A stretch of 64,000 bases of DNA from Chelatococcus sp. HY11 (GCF_018398335.1 NZ_JAHBRX010000001.1:2534001-2598000), one strand, 5' to 3'; counted from the stretch's first letter, positions 37,664 to 47,086 are shown. Numbers and translations are program-made. The notes: generated by a model from the letters alone, not told the origin.

Positions 37664-39574
37664 ATGACCGATCAGCCCAGCGCCAACGACGTGCCGCACG
37701 CCTCCGCCGAGGATGAAGCAGGTCCCGCGCTGCCCGGCTTCGATATGCCGCCACCCTCGGCCGTTCCTGCCCCGGCCTACCGTGTTCTCGCGCGCAAATA
37801 TCGCCCCCTGAGCTTCGATGATCTCATCGGGCAGGAGGCAATGGTGCGCACGCTCTCCAACGCTTTCTCGACCGGCCGCATTCCGCAGGCCTGGATGCTG
37901 ACCGGCGTACGCGGCGTCGGCAAGACGACGACGGCGCGCATTTTGGCGCGCGCGCTGAACTATGAGCCGCTCGACGGCGGCCCCTCCCAACCGACAATCC
38001 ACATGCCGGCCCTCGGGCGCCATTGCGCCGCGATCATGGAATCGCGCCATGTGGATGTGCTGGAGATGGACGCCGCCTCCCACACCGGGGTCGAGGATGT
38101 CCGCCAGATCATCGACGGCATCCGCTATTCCCCAAGTTCGGCGCGCTACAAGGTCTACATCATCGACGAGGTCCACATGCTCTCGGAGAAGGCGTTCAAC
38201 GCCTTCCTGAAGACGCTGGAGGAACCGCCGCCGCACGCGAAATTCGTGTTCGCCACCACCGAAATCCGCAAGGTGCCGGTGACGATCCTCTCACGGTGCC
38301 AGCGTTTCGACCTGCGCCGCATCGATGCCGGCGCGCTCGTTGCCCACCTTGGGCGCATCACCGACGCAGAAGGCGTCAATGCGGACCCGGAGGCGCTGGC
38401 GCTGATCGCGCGTGCCGCCGAGGGCTCGGCGCGCGACAGTCTGTCGCTGCTCGACCAGGCCATCGCCCATGGCGGCGGCGCGGTCACCACCGACGAGGTC
38501 CGTACCATGCTCGGCCTCGCGGACCGGGCTCGCGTGATCGATCTTTTCGAGGCTGTGATGCGCGGAGACCTCGCCGCCGCGCTCGCTGAATTGACCGCGC
38601 AATACGACGCGGGCGCAGACCCCTATGTCGTCCTCAACGACCTCGCTGGCTTCATTCACCTCGTCACGCGCTTCAAGCTGGTGCCCGATGCCGGCAGGGA
38701 CGCGGCGCTGACCGAGGCCGAGCGGCTGCGGGGCGCCGACCTCGCCTCACGGCTCTCCTTGCGCATTCTGGCGCGGAGCTGGCAGATCCTGATCAAGGGC
38801 TTGCCCGAGGTCCAGCAGGCCGCACGTCCCATCGCGGCCGCCGAGATGCTCCTGGTGCGCCTCGCCTATGCCGCCGACCTGCCGACCCCGGACGAGGCGC
38901 TGCGCACCCTGCGCGATGGCGCGCCCTCCACCGGGGGTAACGGCGGCTCCCGTCCTAGCGACGGTGGCGGCGGCAATAGTGGCGGCGGCAGCGGCGGCGG
39001 GCCTCGCCTGACGATCGCCGCCAATACCGGCTCAGCCCTACTGGCTGACGCGACGCCACGTCAGGACCCAGCCCGCGAGGTGGTCCGCGCCTCGGCCGAG
39101 CCGCAGATCCGGCTGGCGCGCTTCGAGGATGTGGTGGCGCTGGCCGGTGAACAGCGCGATATCGTGCTGAAACGCGCCCTGGAGCAGGACGCCCATCTCG
39201 TCCATTTCGAGGACGGGCTTATCGAAATCGCGCTGCGCGAGGGCGGGAGCCGAACGCTCGCGGGCGATCTCGGCAAGCGCCTGCAGGAATGGACCGGCCG
39301 GCGCTGGATGGTCGCGCTCTCGTCGAAGCCCGGCGCGCCGACCCTGCACGAAATGGCACAGGCCCGCGAGGCAGAGCGCCGCAGCGGCGCGGAGGGGCAT
39401 CCGCTCGTTCAGGCCGTGTTGTCGCGGTTTCCCGGGGCCGCCATCGTCGATATCCGCGATATAGCGGCCACGGCCGAGGAGCCGCTGCCGGCGATCGCCG
39501 AGACGGACGAGGCGACCGAGGATGGGGGAGCGCTCGCATCCGACGACGACCTGTCCTATCTAGACGACAGGTGA
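37664..39574 (+). CDS. dnaX: DNA polymerase III subunit gamma/tau
   Basis: 636 residues. The AAA+ module has Walker A MLTGVRGVGKTTTARILARA (about 80-100), Walker B VYIIDEVHMLSEKAFNAFLK, and the SRC motif TILSRCQRFDLRRID. The zinc-ribbon cysteines of other DnaX proteins are reduced to one (RHCAAIMESRHVD), which I believe is usual in Hyphomicrobiales. A Gly-rich linker (around 415-450) precedes the tau C-terminal domains. I saw no A-rich slippery site for a gamma frameshift. It is followed by ybaB, repeats and recR, the standard order. Confidence 0.95.
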   Translation: MTDQPSANDVPHASAEDEAGPALPGFDMPPPSAVPAPAYRVLARKYRPLSFDDLIGQEAMVRTLSNAFSTGRIPQAWMLTGVRGVGKTTTARILARALNYEPLDGGPSQPTIHMPALGRHCAAIMESRHVDVLEMDAASHTGVEDVRQIIDGIRYSPSSARYKVYIIDEVHMLSEKAFNAFLKTLEEPPPHAKFVFATTEIRKVPVTILSRCQRFDLRRIDAGALVAHLGRITDAEGVNADPEALALIARAAEGSARDSLSLLDQAIAHGGGAVTTDEVRTMLGLADRARVIDLFEAVMRGDLAAALAELTAQYDAGADPYVVLNDLAGFIHLVTRFKLVPDAGRDAALTEAERLRGADLASRLSLRILARSWQILIKGLPEVQQAARPIAAAEMLLVRLAYAADLPTPDEALRTLRDGAPSTGGNGGSRPSDGGGGNSGGGSGGGPRLTIAANTGSALLADATPRQDPAREVVRASAEPQIRLARFEDVVALAGEQRDIVLKRALEQDAHLVHFEDGLIEIALREGGSRTLAGDLGKRLQEWTGRRWMVALSSKPGAPTLHEMAQAREAERRSGAEGHPLVQAVLSRFPGAAIVDIRDIAATAEEPLPAIAETDEATEDGGALASDDDLSYLDDR

Positions 39575-39599
39575 TTCGGGATTGAGACGGGAGTGACCG

Positions 39600-39923
39600 A
39601 TGCGTGACCTGATGGGGCTGATGAAACAGGCGCAGGGCCTGCAGCAGAAATTCGCTGACATGCAGGCCGAGTTCGAGGCGCTCGAGGTTACCGGCACGGC
39701 CGGCGGCGGGGCGGTCACCGTCGTGACGACCGCCAAGGGTCAGATGAAGAGCATCGCCATCGACGAGAGCCTTATCGTTCCGGGCGAAAAGGAGATCCTC
39801 GAAGATCTCGTCGTCGCCGCCGTCAACGACGCCAAGGCCAAGGCCGAGCGGCTGATGCAGGACAAGATGGGTGAGATGACCAAGGGCCTTCCCCTACCGC
39901 CCGGCATGAAGCTGCCGTTTTAG
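39600..39923 (+). CDS. nucleoid-associated protein YbaB/EbfC
   Basis: 107 residues: MRDLMGLMKQAQGLQQKFAD, a helix continuing to FEALEVTGTAGGGAVTVVTT, and MKSIAIDESL. It ends with a KMGEMTKGLPLPPGMKLPF tail. This is the tweezer-shaped dimer that binds DNA and sits between dnaX and recR in most bacteria. It starts 25 bases after dnaX. Confidence 0.94.
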   Translation: MRDLMGLMKQAQGLQQKFADMQAEFEALEVTGTAGGGAVTVVTTAKGQMKSIAIDESLIVPGEKEILEDLVVAAVNDAKAKAERLMQDKMGEMTKGLPLPPGMKLPF

Positions 39924-39987
39924 ACCGATCTCCTTCCGGCGGAGAGAAACGATCCACCCTTCCGCAAGTGATACGATGGACTTATTT

Positions 39988-40090
39988 GCGTTCCCTCTCC
40001 CCCGAGGGAGAGGGAGAGGGTGAGGGCTACAACCGCGGTTATGGCCCTCTCCCGGACGCCACGCGTCCGACCTCTCCCCGCCGGGGAAAG
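39988..40090. repeat. CTCTCCCC-type palindromic repeat between ybaB and recR
   Basis: A non-coding stretch of facing hairpins: CCCTCTCCCCCGAGGGAGAG at the left, GCCCTCTCCCGGACGCCACG CGTCC in the middle, and CTCTCCCCGCCGGGGAAAGG at the right. Composition and layout resemble, but are not identical to, the repeats at 31221 and 56085. It would be transcribed within the ybaB-recR message. Confidence 0.65.
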
Positions 40091-40139
40091 GCTGAGAACG
40101 GCGCAGCCGCATTGCGTTTCCAGACGATCGGTTCAGATC

Positions 40140-40742
40140 ATGCCCTCCCCCATCGGCCCCGAGATTGAACGGCTGATCCAGCTGCTGGCCCGCCTGCCCG
40201 GCCTTGGGCCGCGCTCGGCGCGGCGGGCGGCGCTGACTTTGATCAAGAAGAAGGAGCAACTCCTCGTGCCGCTCGCCGACGCGACGCGGGTCACGGCCGA
40301 GCGCGTGCTGGTCTGCACCTCCTGCGGCAATATCGATACCGCCGATCCCTGCACCATCTGCTGCGACGCCCGCCGCGACCCGACGCTTCTCGTCGTCGTG
40401 GAAGATGTCGCCGACCTTTGGGCGCTTGAGCGGGCCGGCGTGATCAATGCCCGCTACCACGTCCTCGGCGGCGTGATCTCGGCCCTCGACGGCATCCGCC
40501 CCGAGGACCTCAACCTCGACAGGCTCGTCGCCCGCGCCGCCGAGCCGGGCCTGACCGAGATCGTGCTGGCGCTCAATGCCACCGTCGACGGGCAGACGAC
40601 GGCGCATTACATCACCGACCTTCTGTCATCCTATCCCGTGAAGATCACTCGCCTCGCCCACGGCGTGCCGGTGGGTGGCGAGCTCGATTATCTCGACGAA
40701 GGCACCCTCGCCGCAGCCATCCGCCAGCGCACGACGTTCTGA
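40140..40742 (+). CDS. recR: recombination mediator RecR
   Basis: 200 residues. A helix-hairpin-helix ([20 protein letters not shown]) is followed by the zinc finger [18 protein letters not shown] and a Toprim domain ([35 protein letters not shown]). It loads RecA in the RecFOR pathway. I use the ATG at 40140; the frame open from 40020 runs through the repeat. Confidence 0.95.
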   Translation: MPSPIGPEIERLIQLLARLPGLGPRSARRAALTLIKKKEQLLVPLADATRVTAERVLVCTSCGNIDTADPCTICCDARRDPTLLVVVEDVADLWALERAGVINARYHVLGGVISALDGIRPEDLNLDRLVARAAEPGLTEIVLALNATVDGQTTAHYITDLLSSYPVKITRLAHGVPVGGELDYLDEGTLAAAIRQRTTF

Positions 40743-40812
40743 AGGCTGCGCCGGCAACGACCATCGGCCGTGGCCGGGACCAGAGGCCGGCGGAAGCTCT
40801 CGCAATCCGCGC

Positions 40813-41949
40813 TCAATCCGCCAGTTCACTCACCAGAAAAACGCGCACGCTGTCGGCCTCGACGCCGCGGGCGATGAAGCTCTGGCCGATTCCGCGCGCC
40901 AGGATGAAGGTGAGCGCGCCGCGCTTGACCTTCTTGTCCTGGGCCATGGCCTCCAGGAGGCTGTCGGCGGTGCCGATATCGCCGGGCACATCCTGCAGGC
41001 GTGTCGGCAACCCGAGCCCGGCGAGATGAACCGCGACGCGCGCGGCATCATCAGGCGGACACAGGCCGCGCTCCGCCGAAAAGCGGAAGGCGAGCGCGAG
41101 GCCGATCGCCACGGCCTCGCCGTGCACCAGCCGGCTGCCGTCGTAGCCGGTGGCGCGTTCCAGCGCATGGGCGAAGGTGTGGCCGAGATTGAGCAAGGCG
41201 CGGTCGCCATCCTCCCGCTCGTCGCGCACGACCACGGCCGCCTTGGCACGGCAGCTCGTCGCCACCGCATGGTCGCGCGCCGGTCCCGGCCCGAAGATGG
41301 CCTCGGCATTGCTTTCGCACCAAGCGAAGAAACCGGGATCGTCGATGAGGCCATATTTCACCACCTCGGCATAGCCGGCACGGAACTCACGCGGGCTCAG
41401 GCTGTCGAGCAGCCCCGTATCGGCGATGACGAGGCTCGGCTGGTGGAAGGCGCCGATCAGGTTCTTGCCGTGCTTTGAATTGATGCCCGTCTTGCCGCCG
41501 ACCGAGGAATCGACCTGGGCCAGGAGGCTCGTCGGCACCTGTACGAAGCGCAGGCCACGGCGGACAATGGAGGCCGCGAAGCCGGCGAGGTCGCCGATGA
41601 CACCGCCACCAAGCGCGATGACGAGATCGCCACGCTCGATGCGAGCGGCCAGAAGCGCTTCGCAGACCTCGACCAGGCGAGGATAGCTCTTGCTGCCCTC
41701 ACCGGCTGGCACCGTGATGATCGTCGTGCGGAGACCCGCCGTGGCGAGCGCCTCGCTGAGACGCTGGCCATAAAGCGCGCCGACGCTTTCGTCGGTGACG
41801 ATGGCCGCCGCCCCGCCCGGCGCCAGCGCCGCGATACGCGGCGCCGCCTCAGTCAGCACGCCGCGGCCGATGAGAATGTCATAGGCGCGATCGCCGAGAG
41901 GAACATGCACGGTTTCGCGACCGTCTGCGGCGTGTGTCACGGGGGTCAT
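40813..41949 (-). CDS. aroB: 3-dehydroquinate synthase
   Basis: 378 residues. GGAAAIVTDESVGALYGQRL opens the NAD domain, and VIALGGGVIGDLAGFAASIV and the QVPTSLLAQVDSSVGGKTGI loop carry active-site residues. The zinc ligands lie in the conserved C-terminal helices, including LLNLGHTFAHALERATGYD and LVHGEAVAIGLALAF. Second step of the shikimate pathway. The start overlaps the aroK stop (ATGA), so the pair is coupled. Confidence 0.96.
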   Translation of the reverse strand: MTPVTHAADGRETVHVPLGDRAYDILIGRGVLTEAAPRIAALAPGGAAAIVTDESVGALYGQRLSEALATAGLRTTIITVPAGEGSKSYPRLVEVCEALLAARIERGDLVIALGGGVIGDLAGFAASIVRRGLRFVQVPTSLLAQVDSSVGGKTGINSKHGKNLIGAFHQPSLVIADTGLLDSLSPREFRAGYAEVVKYGLIDDPGFFAWCESNAEAIFGPGPARDHAVATSCRAKAAVVVRDEREDGDRALLNLGHTFAHALERATGYDGSRLVHGEAVAIGLALAFRFSAERGLCPPDDAARVAVHLAGLGLPTRLQDVPGDIGTADSLLEAMAQDKKVKRGALTFILARGIGQSFIARGVEADSVRVFLVSELAD

Positions 41950-42548
41950 CGATCGGGATCCACTTTGGATAGCGAGAGGTAACTGCGCAAAGCCTCGACG
42001 ATTTCCTCGACGATGGCCTCGTGCGGCGCGTCGCGGGAAATCACGGTGATGTCGGCCCCGGCGTAAGTCGGGTAACGCTCGTCGATCAGGCGCCGCAGCG
42101 TGCCCTCAGGATCGGGCGTATGCAGCAGCGGACGACCTGGGCGCTTGCGCACGCGGCGAAACAGCACATCGAAATCCGCTTTCAGCCAGATCGAGATGCC
42201 GGCCTCGGCGATGTTGGCGCGCGTCTCCTCATTCATATACGCGCCGCCCCCCGTGGCCAGGACCTGCGGCCCCTCGCTCAGCAGGCGGCCGACGACACGG
42301 CGCTCACCATCACGAAATTGTGCTTCGCCCTGGCTCGCGAAGATTTCAGGGATCGTCATACCCGCGGCGCGCTCGATCTCGTGGTCGGCATCGAGGAAAT
42401 TGAGATTGAGCCGCGTGGCCAGCCGGCGCCCCACCGTGCTCTTGCCCGCCCCCATCATGCCGATGAGGACCAGCGACCGCCCGTTGAGCGCCCGGTGCAG
42501 GGCTTCGATCTCGGGGTCGGTTACCCCAATGTTGCGCGACTCGTCCAT
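41946..42548 (-). CDS. aroK: shikimate kinase
   Basis: 200 residues. Walker A is VLIGMMGAGKSTVGRRLATR, the shikimate-binding Asp-x-Asp is in LNFLDADHEIERAAGM, EAQFRDGERRVV gives the Arg contact, and VLATGGGAYMNEETRANI is the GGG loop. The lid and C-terminal region are intact. It forms shikimate 3-phosphate. It is divergent from the small membrane protein and xerD gene pair across about 100 bases. Confidence 0.95.
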   Translation of the reverse strand: MDESRNIGVTDPEIEALHRALNGRSLVLIGMMGAGKSTVGRRLATRLNLNFLDADHEIERAAGMTIPEIFASQGEAQFRDGERRVVGRLLSEGPQVLATGGGAYMNEETRANIAEAGISIWLKADFDVLFRRVRKRPGRPLLHTPDPEGTLRRLIDERYPTYAGADITVISRDAPHEAIVEEIVEALRSYLSLSKVDPDR

Positions 42549-42646
42549 ACGGCTTTCACTATCATGGAGTTTTTGTTTACGTCATTCCCGTAACTTGATC
42601 AGGGCCACACTTTCGGCTGAAATCTCGCGATGGGTTGAAGAGAGCT

Positions 42647-42790
42647 GTGCCGACCGTCTTCCGTTTCCTCATGATCATCGGAATTCTCGCAGGGCTTGGC
42701 TATGCCGGGCTCTACGCACTCGCAACGATGGTCGAGCCCAAGCCTCGCACCGTGACCGTAACGGTTCCGGCGTCGAAGTTCGAGAAGTGA
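42647..42790 (+). CDS. small single-pass membrane protein upstream of xerD (47 aa, GTG start)
   Basis: The GTG at 42647 follows AAGAGAG. The product reads MPTVFRFLMIIGILAGLGYA, then GLYALATMVEPKPRTVTVTV and PASKFEK. There is one transmembrane helix and a short basic periplasmic or cytoplasmic tail. Its stop overlaps the xerD start (TGATG), which points to translational coupling. I recall similar ~47-residue proteins upstream of xerD in other Hyphomicrobiales; the function is unknown. Confidence 0.7.
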   Translation: MPTVFRFLMIIGILAGLGYAGLYALATMVEPKPRTVTVTVPASKFEK

Positions 42791-43779
42791 TGACGATGGC
42801 GGCCGAGGCGCGAGGCGAGACGACCGATGCCGGGAGCAGGCGGCCGCCACTGGCGGGCGGCCTCGCCGAGCGCTTCCTTGAAATGCTCGCGGCCGAGCGG
42901 GGCGCCGCGCGCAACACCCTCCAGGCCTATGAGCGCGACCTCGGCGACTATCTCAGCTTTCTAGCGCAGGGGGGTCTGACGCCGACAGGCTGCACCCAAC
43001 CCGACATCCGTGCCTTTCTCGCCGAAATCCACGCGCGCGGGCTCAAGGCCTCGTCAGCGGCGCGGCGCCTCTCCGTGGTTCGGCAGTTCCACAAATTCCT
43101 CTATCTGGAAGGCCTGCGCGCCGACGATCCGACCGTCACCATCGAGGGACCGAAGATCGGCCGGCCGCTGCCCAAGGTGCTCAGCGTGGAGGAGGTGGAC
43201 CGGTTGCTCGCCACCGCGCGCGAAGGCATCGACGATGTGAAGAGACCGCTTGTCGAGCGCCGCCGCGCCGCGCGCCTCACCTGTCTGCTGGAACTCCTCT
43301 ATGCCACGGGCTTGCGCGTGTCAGAGCTCGTCTCGCTGCCACGCAGCGCAGCCCGGACCCGCGAGCGCTTCCTGCTCGTGCGCGGCAAGGGCGACAAGGA
43401 ACGCCTCGTTCCGTTGACCGAGGCCTCGCTGAAGGCAGCCGCCGCGCATCTGGACCTCATTGCCACGGACAAGGAAGTCGCCCGGCAGAAGCGCTGGCTG
43501 TTTCCCGCCGACAGCGCCGAGGGGCACCTGACGCGCCAGGCCTTCGCGCGTGATCTCAAGGACCTCGGCATCGCCGCCGGCATCGCGCCGGACCGCCTGA
43601 GCCCGCATGTGCTGCGCCACGCCTTCGCCAGCCATCTCCTGCAGAACGGCGCCGACCTGCGCGTGGTGCAGGAACTTCTCGGTCATGCCGATATCGCGAC
43701 GACGCAGATCTATACCCACGTCCTCGATGCCCGCCTCACGGCGATGGTGCGCGACCTGCACCCCCTGGCTCAGGACTGA
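42790..43779 (+). CDS. xerD: site-specific tyrosine recombinase XerD
   Basis: 329 residues. An N-terminal SAM-like domain (RFLEMLAAERGAARNTLQAY) is followed by the catalytic domain. Catalytic residues are visible: Arg in LLYATGLRVSELVSLPRSAA, Lys in VRGKGDKERLVPLT, His/Arg in SPHVLRHAFASHLLQNGADL, His in ELLGHADIATTQIY, and the final Tyr. It resolves chromosome dimers at dif together with XerC. The ATG at 42790 overlaps the stop of the small membrane protein; the long frame from 42100 runs antisense to aroK and is rejected. Confidence 0.93.
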   Translation: MTMAAEARGETTDAGSRRPPLAGGLAERFLEMLAAERGAARNTLQAYERDLGDYLSFLAQGGLTPTGCTQPDIRAFLAEIHARGLKASSAARRLSVVRQFHKFLYLEGLRADDPTVTIEGPKIGRPLPKVLSVEEVDRLLATAREGIDDVKRPLVERRRAARLTCLLELLYATGLRVSELVSLPRSAARTRERFLLVRGKGDKERLVPLTEASLKAAAAHLDLIATDKEVARQKRWLFPADSAEGHLTRQAFARDLKDLGIAAGIAPDRLSPHVLRHAFASHLLQNGADLRVVQELLGHADIATTQIYTHVLDARLTAMVRDLHPLAQD

Positions 43780-43844
43780 GCGCGATCGCCATTTCAAGGC
43801 GCGGACGGCCGCTGTGACGGCAGAGGCAAAGGCAATATAGTCAC

Positions 43845-43882
43845 GTGTCATCCCCGGCGGCGCGAAGCGCCGGGAATGACAC
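43845..43882. terminator. hairpin between xerD and metW
   Basis: GTGTCATCCCCGGCG and CGCCGGGAATGACAC form a 15-bp stem with one mismatch around an 8-base loop. It lies between convergent genes and has the sequence of a common Hyphomicrobiales intergenic repeat (GTCATTCCCGGCG). It may act as a bidirectional terminator. Confidence 0.6.
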
Positions 43883-43954
43883 GCGATGATTGCCGCCGCT
43901 GGCTTCTTCCCGACGGGAGAGGAAGCGCCGAATACCGTTGCTCCCAGAACCTGC

Positions 43955-44620
43955 TCAGCCCCGCCGCAGCAGGAAGACCGCCTGTTCGCCGAACAGGTTC
44001 CACACCCACCACGGCATGTTGAACCGTACCGGCTGGCCGCTGGAATTCAGGGCAAGGGCACGTTCCGTCTGGACGTTGAGCTCGTTGCAGAGCGCGACGA
44101 AGTCGCGGATCGTGCAGAAATGGATGTTCGGTGTGTCGTACCAGGTCTCGGGCAGGTTGTCCGTCACCGGCATCCGCCCGGACAGGGCAAGATCGGCGCG
44201 CACGCGCCAATGACCGAAATTCGGGAATGAGACGATCGCCCGGCGGCCGATGCGCAGCATGTGTTCCAGAACCTCGCGCGGCCGGCGCGTCGCCTGGATG
44301 GTCTGGGACAGAATGACATAATCGAAAGCATCGTCCGGATAGGCGAACAGATCGGTATCCGCGTCGCCCTGGACGACCGACAAACCGCGCGCCACGCATT
44401 GGTTGACGCCCTCGCGTGACAGCTCGATGCCCCGGCCGTCCACTTCGCGCCGTTCAGCGAGCAAGGACAACAGCGTTCCGTCGCCACAGCCGACATCGAG
44501 CACACGTGCGCCGCGATCGACCATCTCGGCCATCAGCAGCAGATCGACGCGTTGCGTCGTGGAGGGATCTTCAATCGCCAAGGGGAAGAACCTTTCGGGG
44601 CGGACGGGTATCCGCTGCAC
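43955..44620 (-). CDS. metW: methionine biosynthesis protein MetW
   Basis: 221 residues with a SAM-methyltransferase-like fold: GARVLDVGCGDGTLLSLLAE as motif I, GIELSREGVNQCVARGLSVV as motif II, and DYVILSQTIQATRRPREVLE. In other proteobacteria MetW binds MetX and makes it an effective succinyl/acetyl-transferase. It starts with GTG at 44620, 17 bases after metX, in one operon. Full length. Confidence 0.94.
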   Translation of the reverse strand: MQRIPVRPERFFPLAIEDPSTTQRVDLLLMAEMVDRGARVLDVGCGDGTLLSLLAERREVDGRGIELSREGVNQCVARGLSVVQGDADTDLFAYPDDAFDYVILSQTIQATRRPREVLEHMLRIGRRAIVSFPNFGHWRVRADLALSGRMPVTDNLPETWYDTPNIHFCTIRDFVALCNELNVQTERALALNSSGQPVRFNMPWWVWNLFGEQAVFLLRRG

Positions 44621-44637
44621 GTTTTTGGGGAATCGCT

Positions 44638-45807
44638 CTAAAGCCCGCGGGCACGCGCGGCGGAATCGAGGAAGCCACGCATGGTGGCGAAAAACACGGG
44701 TTCATCGAGAAGGAAGGCATCGTGACCCTTGTCGCTCTCGATCTCGACAAAGCTCACGGAAGCGGCGGCCGCATTGAGCGCGTGCACGATCGCGCGTGAA
44801 TTCGGGGTCGGAAACAGCCAGTCCGATGAGAACGACGCCACGCAGAAGCGGGTTTTCGTGCCACGAAAGGCGTTGGCCAGCACGCCGCCGTGATCGGCGG
44901 CCAAGTCGAAATAGTCCATGGCCCGCGTGATATAGAGGTAGCTGTTGGCGTCGAAGCGTTCGACGAAGCTCTCGCCCTGATAGCGCAGGTAGCTCTCGAC
45001 CTGGAAATCGGCATCGAAGGAAAAGGTCGGCGCATCGCGATCCTGCAGCCGGCGCCCGAACTTGCGGTGGAGCGCGGCTTCGGAGAGATAAGTGATATGC
45101 GCGCCCATGCGCGCCACGGCGAGGCCTTTGGCCGGGCGAACCCCCGCCTGCAGGTAGTGGCCACCGCGCCAGTCCGGATCGGCCATGATGGCCTGGCGCC
45201 CGACCTCGTGGAAGGCGATGTTCTGCGCGGAATGGATGGGGCCGGTGGCGATCGGCATGGCCGCGAAGACCCGCTCCGGATAGCTCGCCGCCCATTGCAG
45301 CGTCTGCATGCCGCCCATGGATCCCCCGACAACGGCGAACAGCTGCACGATGCCGAGATGGTCCAGCAGCATGGCTTGCGCGCGCACCATGTCGCGGATC
45401 GTCACCAGCGGGAAGCTGAGCCCCCAGGGCTCGCCGGTCGCCGTATTGAGGGACGCCGGTCCGGTCGTGCCGAGACAGCTGCCCACGACATTCGAACACA
45501 GGACGAAGAACCGGTTCGTGTCGATAGGAAGACCGGGGCCGACACTCGTCTCCCACCAGCCGGGCTTGCCGGTGATGGGGTTGCGGTTCGCCACATGCTG
45601 GTCGCCGGTCAGCGCATGGCAGATCAGGATGGCGTTCGAGCGGTCGGCGTTCAACGTGCCGTAAGACTGATAGGCGATCTGCCAGGGTGCCAATGTGGCG
45701 CCGCTGTCGAGAACCAATGGCTTGTCGAGCCCAAAGCGCGCGACAAGACTGTCCGGTTCATCGACCTGCGAAGCGGGAACTGGGGCAGTGTCAGCACTAA
45801 CCAACAT
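44638..45807 (-). CDS. metX: homoserine O-acyltransferase MetX
   Basis: 389 residues of the alpha/beta hydrolase fold. Landmarks are [16 protein letters not shown], the [20 protein letters not shown] segment, and the nucleophile elbow [20 protein letters not shown]. The catalytic Asp (DWLFPT region) and His ([14 protein letters not shown]) are both present. It acylates homoserine in methionine synthesis, acetyl- or succinyl- being undecidable here. I looked for a SAM-II riboswitch in its leader and did not find the consensus. Confidence 0.95.
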   Translation of the reverse strand: MLVSADTAPVPASQVDEPDSLVARFGLDKPLVLDSGATLAPWQIAYQSYGTLNADRSNAILICHALTGDQHVANRNPITGKPGWWETSVGPGLPIDTNRFFVLCSNVVGSCLGTTGPASLNTATGEPWGLSFPLVTIRDMVRAQAMLLDHLGIVQLFAVVGGSMGGMQTLQWAASYPERVFAAMPIATGPIHSAQNIAFHEVGRQAIMADPDWRGGHYLQAGVRPAKGLAVARMGAHITYLSEAALHRKFGRRLQDRDAPTFSFDADFQVESYLRYQGESFVERFDANSYLYITRAMDYFDLAADHGGVLANAFRGTKTRFCVASFSSDWLFPTPNSRAIVHALNAAAASVSFVEIESDKGHDAFLLDEPVFFATMRGFLDSAARARGL

Positions 45808-46138
45808 GAGACTGTTAAACCCTTTTCCACCTGAAACGGCATGAGCGCAATCAACAGGCCGCGTTCGTTATATCGAACACAGACCCGGCTCGGCAACAGT
45901 GTTGTAGGAAAAGCGAGTCCTGCCAGAAAAGCGAGTCCTGCCAGAAAAGTAAGCGCTCGCAGCAAGAGATGGAGCGCGTCCTCCAGACGGGCACGGGCCA
46001 GATGGACGGCCAGCCAAGGCCTTTCACTCAGAGCCTTACACTCACTTGCGTTCGTGCCGCCGCACCTTAAAAGTGTTCCACTTGAAATGCCCACTGGGCC
46101 AGATTGCCACAACGTTTTTGGGAACGGAACGCACGCGT
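45808..46138. other. divergent region between metX and chorismate mutase
   Basis: 331 bases with no supported gene. It contains the 18-bp direct repeats at 45913 and presumably both promoters. No riboswitch consensus was recognised. Confidence 0.5.
45913..45948. repeat. two perfect 18-bp direct repeats
   Basis: GCGAGTCCTGCCAGAAAA occurs twice in direct succession, and a partial third (AAGCG) follows. It lies about 105 bases upstream of metX in the divergent region, so it could be a regulator binding site as well as a simple duplication. Confidence 0.8.
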
Positions 46139-47038
46139 ATGGCCAATTCGGTGACACAATCCGCAGACAGCGCTCCCGCTTCCTCCACGCCTTCGTCCGT
46201 CCCGCCCGTCGACCTCAACGTTCTGCGCGCGGACATCGATCGCATTGACGCGGCCATGCATGCACTCCTGATGGAGCGCGGCGACATCATCGACCGGCTG
46301 ATCGCGTTCAAGCGCACGCAGGGTCCGGGCTCGGCCTTTCGGCCTGCCCGGGAGGCCGCCATGATGCGCAGGCTCGCGGAGCGGCATCGTGGCATCCTGC
46401 CGCTCGACACGGCGGAGAGCATCTGGCGTGTCATCATCGGCACCTTCACCTATGTCCAGGCGCCTTACAGCGTACATGCCGACATCTCCGGCGGCGATGG
46501 ACCCATGCGGGATTCCGCGCGATTTCATTTCGGCTTCACCGTTCCTTATATCGCCCATACCAGCGCGGAAGCCGTCATCCGCGCCGTTGCGGATTCCAAC
46601 GGCGATCTCGGCATCTTCCGGCCGGACGGCGCCGCCGCATCCGGCCCCTGGTGGACCGGCCTCACCGGTCCCGGCGCCCCGAAGATCATCGCGCGGCTGC
46701 CTTTCATCGACCGGCCGCAGCATCCGGCCGCAACGCCGGTTTTCGTCATCGCACAACCGCTGACGGACGGCGGCTCAAGTGAAGTGCGGCTTGTCGCGGC
46801 AACCGTCGAGCGATGGCGGGAGGAAGCGCGTATCGCGATCGTCCGGCTCGGCGGGCAGGTTCTCGGATCGGCCGGCGTCCGCGATGGATTGTCGCTTCTC
46901 GTCTCCGTTCCCGGCACCGTGACGCTGGAGGCCCTTGATAAGGCCTTGACGGCGGAGCGTCTGGGGCGCATCGACCTCAGTGAAATCGGAAGCCACGCCG
47001 AGGTTTTCGTGCTCGATAGGCCGGGCATGGGGGGCTGA
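46139..47038 (+). CDS. chorismate mutase (AroQ type) with extra C-terminal domain
   Basis: 299 residues. The AroQ mutase helix bundle occupies about 25-110: LRADIDRIDAAMHALLMERG, IIDRLIAFKRTQGPGSAF, and the REAAMMRRLAERHRGILPLD segment. The following ~180 residues resemble a degenerate prephenate-dehydratase-like substrate domain (AVADSNGDLGIFRPDG) and end with a possible regulatory fold. Together with the next two genes (hisC, tyrC) it forms the tyrosine branch. The ATG at 46139 is used. Confidence 0.85.
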   Translation: MANSVTQSADSAPASSTPSSVPPVDLNVLRADIDRIDAAMHALLMERGDIIDRLIAFKRTQGPGSAFRPAREAAMMRRLAERHRGILPLDTAESIWRVIIGTFTYVQAPYSVHADISGGDGPMRDSARFHFGFTVPYIAHTSAEAVIRAVADSNGDLGIFRPDGAAASGPWWTGLTGPGAPKIIARLPFIDRPQHPAATPVFVIAQPLTDGGSSEVRLVAATVERWREEARIAIVRLGGQVLGSAGVRDGLSLLVSVPGTVTLEALDKALTAERLGRIDLSEIGSHAEVFVLDRPGMGG

Positions 47039-47086
47039 CCTCCCGCCGCGCGGTCTCCGTTCGTCCTTTATCCGGAGTGTCTTATC

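Noticed and set aside
37664-39574. Programmed frameshift in dnaX
   Set aside because: No A-rich slippery heptamer with a following hairpin was seen.
42100-42789. Upstream extension of the xerD frame
   Set aside because: It runs antisense to aroK; the coupled start at 42790 fits the XerD N-terminus.
45808-46138. SAM-II riboswitch in the metX leader
   Set aside because: I looked for the consensus core near the metX start and did not find it; a covariance search would settle this.
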